This document shows, one piece after another, positions 54,671 through 60,764 of a stretch of DNA of 60,764 nt. The DNA is from Ignavibacteriaceae bacterium (lineage in GTDB: Bacteria; Bacteroidota; Ignavibacteria; Ignavibacteriales; Ignavibacteriaceae). The position numbers were made by a program, and so were the translations under genes. The stretch lies in assembly GCA_023231105.1 (NCBI GenBank), contig JALNWB010000002.1, positions 1-60,764 of the forward strand, in the 5' to 3' direction. Position 1 is the first letter of the stretch, and each line of letters starts with the position of its first letter. A model generated the notes under the pieces. The model was not told the DNA's origin and searched no databases. It saw nothing but the letters and a program-made list of their open reading frames with translations.

Positions 54671-55034
54671 ATTTTTTCCTAATTAAATTATTTATTGACC
54701 ATTGAAACACAAATTGTAGTTGTCTTGAGTTTTTGGTCTCGGTTATTATAGTAAACCACCTCCCGATATGTGCTCGGTTTAAGCTGTTCACTGATTTAAT
54801 GAACATTGCTTTTGATCGTATAAACGAATTAGATTTTTTTAGATTGCTCCCTTTTGAAAACGGCAAACATACTGTTTCCATATGGCGCAATAGTCCTTTT
54901 GTGGAGTACACGTTCATTTCAAATTAAAATAATGACCTTTATTTACAGTAGAATATGTGAATAGTGGTAAGCTCTATCAATAGAGCAAAAGGATGAAAAA
55001 GGGACTACATCCTTTTGGGGTTAACGACGGGTAA
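54671..55034. other. Intergenic region with element G
   Basis: These 364 bases hold the leader of the small lipoprotein gene and element copy G. A minus-strand frame (54917-54603) exists but has no convincing features and overlaps the lipoprotein gene. Confidence 0.5.
54975..55020 (-). promoter_or_regulatory. Conserved upstream element, copy G (most diverged)
   Basis: AAT, AAGGATGAAAAAGG and GACTACATC are kept, but the end reads GGGG in place of GATG. It begins 15 bases after the stop of the NarL-type regulator. Confidence 0.55.
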
Positions 55035-55727
55035 TTATTCGTTTATTAATGAAGTATTGTCCAATACAGTTTTGTAAGATTCGGAGAGATGTGCGTGTTT
55101 TGCAATTTGCACACGCGTATGCAGCGCTAATTTTTCAAGGATGTTATGCACGTGACTTTTTACCGTGTAGGTGGAAAGATGAAGTTTTTGCGCGATTTCT
55201 TTATTGCTTTCTCCATCCGCGATCAATTCAATTACCTGCCGCTCACGTTTTGTCATACGAACTGATTCAGCAATTAGGGAAGGTTTGAATTCAGGAACAG
55301 CGTGTTTAACAATTTGAGAAAAAAGCGAAGCTGTTAAATGCGGCGGTAAAACTTTAACTCCTTCAGAAACGGATCGAATTGTTCTATAAAATTCCGTAAT
55401 GTTCGCATCTTTAAGAATGAATCCTGATACGCCCACAAGGACAAATTCGAGAACATCCGCTTGATGCGGGATAAGATCCATCACTATTATTTTTGTTTCC
55501 GGAAAATCCTTTTTAATTAATTTTACAACTTGTAAACTGTTTTGACTTTGCAACCCTAGGTCGAGAAGAACGATATTTGGTTTGTGCTTCTCCAATGTCA
55601 TCGGAATATTTTCGCTATTACCAGCAGAAGCAACAAGATGCATATCCGCTTGCTTTTTGACCATTGCAGAAATGCCGTCACGCAGAAGGCGATTATCTTC
55701 AATAAGAAGTATCCGGATTTTTTTCAA
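55035..55727 (-). CDS. NarL/FixJ-type response regulator
   Basis: The 230-residue protein has a receiver domain (about 4-122, acid pair at 10-11, phospho-acceptor Asp56 in VLLDLGLQ, Lys in LKDA) and a LuxR helix-turn-helix (about 158-215, LTKRERQVIELIADGESNKEIAQKL-like with VKSHVHNILEKL). It binds DNA when phosphorylated. The histidine kinase 132 bases upstream is the likely partner. It adjoins the island with the 47-bp elements and is a candidate regulator of them, by position only. Confidence 0.92.
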   Translation of the reverse strand: MKKIRILLIEDNRLLRDGISAMVKKQADMHLVASAGNSENIPMTLEKHKPNIVLLDLGLQSQNSLQVVKLIKKDFPETKIIVMDLIPHQADVLEFVLVGVSGFILKDANITEFYRTIRSVSEGVKVLPPHLTASLFSQIVKHAVPEFKPSLIAESVRMTKRERQVIELIADGESNKEIAQKLHLSTYTVKSHVHNILEKLALHTRVQIAKHAHLSESYKTVLDNTSLINE

Positions 55728-55859
55728 TTAGTCTCCAATTGTTAGAAAAGAAAATCACAGTTTGGGTTAGCACTTAATTCTAATAAAATTATTTTACCTG
55801 TGTCATGTATGCTAGATAAAATTAAAAACAATTTCTTTAAAAATCAATTCATGAAAAAT

Positions 55860-57146
55860 CTATGAATATTTTTTGCGTAAAGTGAATATAAACTTCGATC
55901 CCTTCCCTAATTCACTTTCGACCCAAATTTTACCGCCCTGTTTTTCTACAAATTCTTTGCAAAGCGGTAATCCAAGTCCGGTTCCTTTCTCTCCTGCGGT
56001 GCCCTGAGTGGAAATGAGCTTGCTAAAATCGAATAGTTGAGAAGATTTTCCTGATTCGATTCCTACTCCGGTATCTTGGATAGACACTTCTACAAAACCG
56101 TTTTTCTCAGTAGATGAAATAACTATTTGCCCTTCGGTAGAAGTGAATTTGATCGCGTTTACTAGAAGGTTAAGAACAACTGAACGAAGCATATCAGCAT
56201 CTGCATAAACAACTATTCCCGCATCAATACTGTTTACTATGAGTATATTTTTTTTAACAGCACTCTGGTTAGATATCCTAACTATTTTTTTTACTAAATC
56301 AAAGAGGTTAAGCCTTATCGGGTTATACTCAATCATACCTCTTTGCATCATTGACCAATAGAGCAAATTTTCTAGAAGGACATAAAAAATTTTCAAATTA
56401 TCATTCAGTTGTCTGCTAAATCGTATTATCTCTTCCTGCGATAAACTTTCAATTTCCGTAGCAAGTATTTCTGATGAACCAAGCAAAGACTGGAAAGGGC
56501 TCTTTAAATCATGCGCGATGATTGAAAAGAATTTATCTTTGGTAGTGTTGAGTATTTTAAGTTCTTCGTTGGATTTTTTAAAAGAATCTTCTATTCTCTT
56601 ATATTCAGTTAAATCGATTAACGCCACCTGACATTTTTTATCTTGCTCCAATGCGTCCTCTATCTCCAAACCTTCCAGAAGAACATGAAAACGGGATTTA
56701 TCTTTATTCATCACTTTTAATTCACAAGTGTTTTTCCCGGGAGAGTTAAAAACAGTTTTAATAAAAGAATTAAAAATATCCTTTTCCTCTATTGGGATAA
56801 AAGCAACAAAATGCTTACCAATTAATTTGTTCCTGTCGATTCCAAACATTTTGCTGGCACTTAAATTTACTTCTTTTATTACGCCATCAACGCCCAGGGT
56901 AAAATATGGGATTGGTGAAAAATCAAAGAGCGCTACATACTTATTTCTTGACGCCTCCAGCTCTTCCTGAGCGATTCTAAGTTCCTGATTTTGATGTTCC
57001 AGTTCAATTTGATGAACTTGTAGCAGATGCACAAGTCTTTTAACATCTTCCATTTTTTCAACAACCTGCTTATCAGCCTTCGGTGTAATTTTTTTCTTCA
57101 CTTGTGGTTTGGTGGTTTTGTCCGATTGTTTTTCCGTGCGTTTCAT
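55860..57146 (-). CDS. PAS sensor histidine kinase (cytosolic)
   Basis: The 428-residue kinase has no membrane helix. A basic N-terminus and coiled coil (about 28-66) precede a PAS domain (about 67-180), HisKA with His212 in SIIAHDLKSPF, and an ATPase domain (about 310-426; LVNAIKFT, DTGVGI, GEKGTGLGLPL). Coupling by coiled coil to the CheB-CheR-PAS protein just upstream (14 bases) is common in such clusters and suggests one signalling complex. Confidence 0.92.
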   Translation of the reverse strand: MKRTEKQSDKTTKPQVKKKITPKADKQVVEKMEDVKRLVHLLQVHQIELEHQNQELRIAQEELEASRNKYVALFDFSPIPYFTLGVDGVIKEVNLSASKMFGIDRNKLIGKHFVAFIPIEEKDIFNSFIKTVFNSPGKNTCELKVMNKDKSRFHVLLEGLEIEDALEQDKKCQVALIDLTEYKRIEDSFKKSNEELKILNTTKDKFFSIIAHDLKSPFQSLLGSSEILATEIESLSQEEIIRFSRQLNDNLKIFYVLLENLLYWSMMQRGMIEYNPIRLNLFDLVKKIVRISNQSAVKKNILIVNSIDAGIVVYADADMLRSVVLNLLVNAIKFTSTEGQIVISSTEKNGFVEVSIQDTGVGIESGKSSQLFDFSKLISTQGTAGEKGTGLGLPLCKEFVEKQGGKIWVESELGKGSKFIFTLRKKYS

Positions 57147-57160
57147 TTTACAGTACCTTA

Positions 57161-60118
57161 TTATTTTATATTTGGGTTTTGGATTGCAAGAAGAATAAGT
57201 TGTGATTCTTTATCTCCCTGAAATATCTCGCGTGCATTTAAGAGTAATTTTTTTCTGCCCCCTTTTGCAAAATTGTATTCAACTTCATAATCCTCAAAAA
57301 AACTGCTTTCGGGAATTATTTCTTCAAGCAATTTCCGCAGTTCAGGGATATCCCAGTTATTATCCTGAAGTTGATAAACAAATTTTCCTACAGTTTTTTC
57401 GCTGACGGTATTAAACATTTTATAAAAAGACCGGTTAGCTGAAAGCACTTTCAAATCCTTATCAAGAATCAGAAGCGCATCCCTTACCGTATCAACAATA
57501 TTATCGGAATACTCACGCGCAAGCTGAACCTCTTGATTCAACTTATGGATCTCCTGATAAGCAGTTTTTAATTTGTGAATATGTGTAAACGTTACCACAA
57601 GACCATCAATAATATTGCTTGTTGTACGGTAAGGTAATATCCGCATTTGATACCAGGTACCATCATTGGTTTGTAACTCAATCTCTTTAAAAACAAGAGT
57701 TCTCAATACTTCTTTCGCATCCTCAATAAACTTTTCATATTTAAGATTTGTAGCTATGTGGTTTATCGGTCGTCCAATGTCGGAAGAAATCAGGTTGATA
57801 ACCTTTGTTGCGTGATGTGTAAATCTTTTTATATGTAAATTATTATCAAGAAAGATGGTCGGGATATCAATGCTATCCAGCAGGTTCTTCATATCGTTAT
57901 TAATAACCGATAATTCATCATTCTTGTTTTGAAGCTCGGTGTTTACTGTAACTAATTCTTCGTTCAGCGACTGTAATTCTTCTTTGGAAGTTTCCATTTC
58001 TTCATTTGAACTTTGCATCTCCTCATTGGTAGATTGCATTTCTTCGTTGGTCGATTTAAGTTCTTCGTTGGATGTTTCCAATTCTTCAATGGTTGACCGT
58101 AAATTTGCTTTCGTAGTTTTTAATTCACGTTCAAGTTCCAGAATAAATTTTTCCGATTTCTTTTCATAATGGATTTTCTTAGAAGCCGGCAATTTTTTCT
58201 CCGGTAGTACATCCTCAAAAATGAGCAACAAGGAACCCAACATCGCTGCCGGTTCTTTGATCGGTTTCACCGTTAGATTTATTAACTGGAAGCTGCCGTT
58301 AGTTTTTACCTTTAATCCTTCGGTGGTTAGTGATTTCCTGCTTGATACAACTTTTCTGATCAATGCCGGAAGTTCTTGTTGTAATCCTTCGCGCGCCATT
58401 TCAAAAATATTCATCTTCGCTTCGCCGTGAGTAAGCTCAAGGTATTTGCCGGTTCTTCCATGAATATAAACTATTTCTCCATTTTCAGTAATTATCACAC
58501 AATTTGGAGAGTAGCTTTGCAGGATTATTTTTTCCGCTATCTGGGTAACGTTTTTTACTTCGTTTTTGTTCATAATAATCTCATTCGTTTTTTCTATTGC
58601 TTTCGAGACTGGGAATTCTATAAAAGGTTGTGCTGAGTAAATGGAATCTCTTCTTTTGTAAATTTTCCATTTTTTATCCGCCATTGAAAAGAGATCAACA
58701 AAACCGCTTATTGTTTCCGATGAACCGAGGAAAAGTATGCCGTTAGGTAAAAGGCTATAATGGAATATGGGAATTATTTTTTTCTGTAATTCGGTATTTA
58801 AATAAATTAAAAGATTGCGGCAGGAGATAAGATCGAGTTTTGTAAAGGGAGGATCTTTGATTACGCTTTGCGGCGCGAAGACCAGCATTTCTCTAATTTC
58901 TTTTCGAATATGAAAAATAGTTCCATCGGAAGTAAAGAAGCGGTTCAAACGTTCTTTACCAACATCGGATTCAATTCCTGAAAATGAACCAAGCCGGGCT
59001 TTTTCAATCGCGTTGTTATCAATATCCGTGGCAAATATTTGCACGTTGAAAAATTTCTTCGCTTCGTCCATACATTCCCGTAAGGTAATTGCGATGGAGT
59101 AGGCTTCTTCACCGGTAGAGCAGCCAGGCACCCAAATTCTTATCTGCTCATTTTCCGGTTTATTCTTTACAATGTCTGAGAATACTTTCTTCAATTTCTC
59201 AAAAGATTCGGGATCTCTGAAAAAATTTGTAACTCCAATTAATAGTTCCTTAAACAAGTTTTCAATTTCAACGGGATTTTCCTGGAGAAACCGGATATAA
59301 TTTGGAACACTATCTAATTGAGCAATATTCATCCTTCTTTCCACACGCCGGTAGATCGTATTTTGTTTGTAAAGAGAAAAGTCGTGACCGGTACGAGTTC
59401 TGAGCAGGATGAAAATTTTTTGAAAGGTATCGGGAATTTTGCCATCGGTATTTGCTCTATCTAAAAAAACTCCTTTAACTTTTTGAGATGTATATTTTAT
59501 TAAATGTTCGGGCATCTCTTCCGGAGGAAGGATATAATCAGCTAACCCGGTTTTGATTGCGCTGCTTGGCATACCGTCGAACTTTGCCGATTTGGGATCT
59601 TGAACTATTACCATTCCTAATCCACTCTTCACAGCTTTTAATCCGGCAGTGCCGTCTGAAGCCATACCGGAAAGGATAATACAAATTGCTTTTTCCCCAA
59701 TATCTGCAGAGAGAGATTTGAAGAAGAAATCAATTGGAAGCCGGAATCCATGCGCCTCAAGAGGTTCTATAAGCTGGATTGTTCTGTGAAGTATTCCCAA
59801 ATCTCGATTAGCCGGAGCGACATAGACATGATTTGGCTGAATAATCATTCCGTCTTCAGCTTGAAATAATTTCATCTTAGTAGATTTTTGAATTAGTTCC
59901 GGCATAATACTTATATGAGTTGGATCTAAATGCGACACTACGATAAAAGCCATACCGGAACTCTCGGTCATATTTTCGAAAAATCTTTCGAGAGCGTCTA
60001 GACCGCCTGCGGATGCACCGATACCGACGACATAAAATGAATTATTTGAAGAAGATATTGTTGTGTTATCTTTCTTTTTTATTATCGGAGATTGTTTAGG
60101 TATTGATTTCTTCTTCAT
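57161..60118 (-). CDS. CheB-CheR-PAS fusion signalling protein
   Basis: The protein holds a CheB methylesterase domain (about 25-210; GASAGG serine, SHLDP His and MASDGTAG Asp), a CheR methyltransferase domain (about 230-495; NFFRDP, WVPGCSTGEEAYSI), a PAS-like segment, a heptad coiled coil rich in Glu-Glu and Asn (about 655-740, SNEEL/STNEEM repeats) and two PAS domains. Length from the ATG at 60118 is 985 residues; that ATG is preferred to 60130 because AAAGGTG lies just before it. The usual chemoreceptors, CheA and CheW are absent nearby, so it probably serves the kinase next to it instead of a flagellum. Confidence 0.92.
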   Translation of the reverse strand: MKKKSIPKQSPIIKKKDNTTISSSNNSFYVVGIGASAGGLDALERFFENMTESSGMAFIVVSHLDPTHISIMPELIQKSTKMKLFQAEDGMIIQPNHVYVAPANRDLGILHRTIQLIEPLEAHGFRLPIDFFFKSLSADIGEKAICIILSGMASDGTAGLKAVKSGLGMVIVQDPKSAKFDGMPSSAIKTGLADYILPPEEMPEHLIKYTSQKVKGVFLDRANTDGKIPDTFQKIFILLRTRTGHDFSLYKQNTIYRRVERRMNIAQLDSVPNYIRFLQENPVEIENLFKELLIGVTNFFRDPESFEKLKKVFSDIVKNKPENEQIRIWVPGCSTGEEAYSIAITLRECMDEAKKFFNVQIFATDIDNNAIEKARLGSFSGIESDVGKERLNRFFTSDGTIFHIRKEIREMLVFAPQSVIKDPPFTKLDLISCRNLLIYLNTELQKKIIPIFHYSLLPNGILFLGSSETISGFVDLFSMADKKWKIYKRRDSIYSAQPFIEFPVSKAIEKTNEIIMNKNEVKNVTQIAEKIILQSYSPNCVIITENGEIVYIHGRTGKYLELTHGEAKMNIFEMAREGLQQELPALIRKVVSSRKSLTTEGLKVKTNGSFQLINLTVKPIKEPAAMLGSLLLIFEDVLPEKKLPASKKIHYEKKSEKFILELERELKTTKANLRSTIEELETSNEELKSTNEEMQSTNEEMQSSNEEMETSKEELQSLNEELVTVNTELQNKNDELSVINNDMKNLLDSIDIPTIFLDNNLHIKRFTHHATKVINLISSDIGRPINHIATNLKYEKFIEDAKEVLRTLVFKEIELQTNDGTWYQMRILPYRTTSNIIDGLVVTFTHIHKLKTAYQEIHKLNQEVQLAREYSDNIVDTVRDALLILDKDLKVLSANRSFYKMFNTVSEKTVGKFVYQLQDNNWDIPELRKLLEEIIPESSFFEDYEVEYNFAKGGRKKLLLNAREIFQGDKESQLILLAIQNPNIK

Positions 60119-60580
60119 AGCACCTTTCATATATAAATCATGGTACTTCCAAATCCAAATTAATAAAATGAATTACCTTAGCAGCAGAAGCCGAAATAAT
60201 TTATTAGGCTGAACCCTTACTCTTTTGAAATTCAATTCATCTAATATTAAATTAATAATTTAATATTCTAAAAACAATCGGATATTATAGAAAGTATTAC
60301 TGTTATCCAAATCTTTACCCTGCTTCCAACAAATAATATCAATGTTCATCAGCTTTTTTGTTGCATCTTATCTACCCTTGGCCAAATTCCACTTTGTATT
60401 TTATCTCCCAACCCGGATAAATCGGAAATCACAAAGAACAAACACTAAAGACCAAAAAAATTCCCCGAAAGATGCTTCGCACAATATCAAATAAAGAAAA
60501 ATTGAAACAATTTTGCGGGATGTCCTTTGTGTCCCAATTTTGAATTTGGTTATTCATTGTTCGATTCAAAATTTTCTCGT
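60119..60580. other. Intergenic region, AT-rich
   Basis: These 462 bases contain the promoter region of the CheB-CheR gene and A/C-rich low-complexity DNA near 60425-60465. No gene, RNA or clear terminator was found. Confidence 0.55.
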
Positions 60581-60764
60581 TTAAAAACCCCAAAGCAGCC
60601 AACTCTTTTTTGCTTTCTCCATAAGTATTTTAAACCCGGCTGAGCTTTCTCTTAAATTGACGAAAGTAGAATCCCAGTTTTGATCGAAACTGATTTTTGC
60701 ATCATCCATAAGATTTTTTAATCCTGCTGAACCTTGTTTTAAGTTAACGATAGCCGAATCGAAA
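60581..60764 (-). CDS. C-terminal part of a helical protein, possibly MCE/MlaD family (5' end outside window)
   Basis: The minus-strand frame open from the window edge to TAA at 60581-60583 gives 60 residues with two imperfect repeats of LKQGSAGLKNLMDDAK and LRESSAGFKILMEKAK, then WLLWGF at the end. The repeated amphipathic helices and the hydrophobic last residues resemble MlaD/MCE proteins of Bacteroidota, but the diagnostic MCE domain is not in the window. It is the next minus-strand gene upstream of the CheB-CheR gene. Confidence 0.45.
   Translation of the reverse strand, partial: FDSAIVNLKQGSAGLKNLMDDAKISFDQNWDSTFVNLRESSAGFKILMEKAKKSWLLWGF

Noticed and set aside
54603..54917. Minus-strand frame of 104 residues upstream of the small lipoprotein
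   Set aside because: It overlaps the well-supported lipoprotein gene in another frame, has no signal, domain or good ribosome-binding site, and its composition looks like translated intergenic DNA.
36174..55020. GGAAC inside the 47-bp element as an EcfG-type -35 box
   Set aside because: It lies on the strand opposite to the downstream genes, no CGTT box follows at 16-17 bases, and two of the seven copies lack it.
36174..55020. The 47-bp element as a riboswitch or structured leader
   Set aside because: A short stem around CCAAAAGG can be drawn in some copies (best in E and F), but others break it without clear compensation, so RNA structure is not supported.

Overview
The window reads as chromosomal DNA of a low-GC member of the Bacteroidota/Chlorobi group, most likely an Ignavibacteria-like lineage. 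Four things point there: a complete 2280-residue SprA (the type IX secretion translocon), a PorV/UPF0164-type outer-membrane protein, three secreted proteins ending in the NYPNPFNP-type type IX sorting domain, and menaquinone genes beside a multihaem respiratory module. This placement is inference from gene content; there is no rRNA gene.

Left part (1-36 kb). Two Ser/Arg-rich surface proteins and a PorV-like barrel end at a bidirectional terminator. Facing them is a six-gene minus-strand operon (9563 to 2339): a Tat-exported HybA-like iron-sulfur protein, a HybB/NrfD-like membrane quinone subunit, a 13-haem c-type cytochrome, a sensor kinase with two c-haem motifs outside the cell and a zinc ribbon inserted in its ATPase domain, and two response regulators fused to GcvH-like domains that lack the lipoyl lysine. 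It looks like a quinol/cytochrome redox complex with its own redox-sensing system. Next come menF-menD, a NagX-like acyltransferase, sprA-dedA, an operon of an alanine-dehydrogenase-like protein, a CoA-transferase and a phosphoesterase, a DUF433/DUF5615 toxin-antitoxin pair, an acyl-CoA synthetase, a PLP-dependent sulfur amino-acid enzyme, and a wecB gene carrying low-complexity repeats inside its reading frame. A 13-repeat YCF48/BNR-like secreted protein with a sorting tail follows.

Right part (36-55 kb). This is an accessory, envelope-stress-like island, nearly all on the minus strand: two CsbD proteins, coiled-coil and small lipoproteins, a 49-residue membrane peptide with an AI-2E-family permease, three OmpA-family proteins, and three DUF3494 (ice-binding-like) proteins, one a 1531-residue lipoprotein with nine Ig-like and four InlB-like repeats. 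Seven copies of an undescribed element of about 47 bp lie upstream of genes here, in one orientation, with GGATGAAA and CTA invariant. They may define a local regulon. Two cases were found where a 5' leader with its first codons was duplicated in front of another gene, leaving a short leader ORF that ends in a TTATGA overlap with the new gene's start.

Right end (55-60.8 kb). A NarL-type regulator, a PAS histidine kinase and a CheB-CheR-PAS fusion form a signalling cluster without chemoreceptors; it is a candidate controller of the island. The window ends inside a helical C-terminus that resembles an MCE/MlaD-type protein. No tRNA, rRNA, CRISPR array or transposase was seen.
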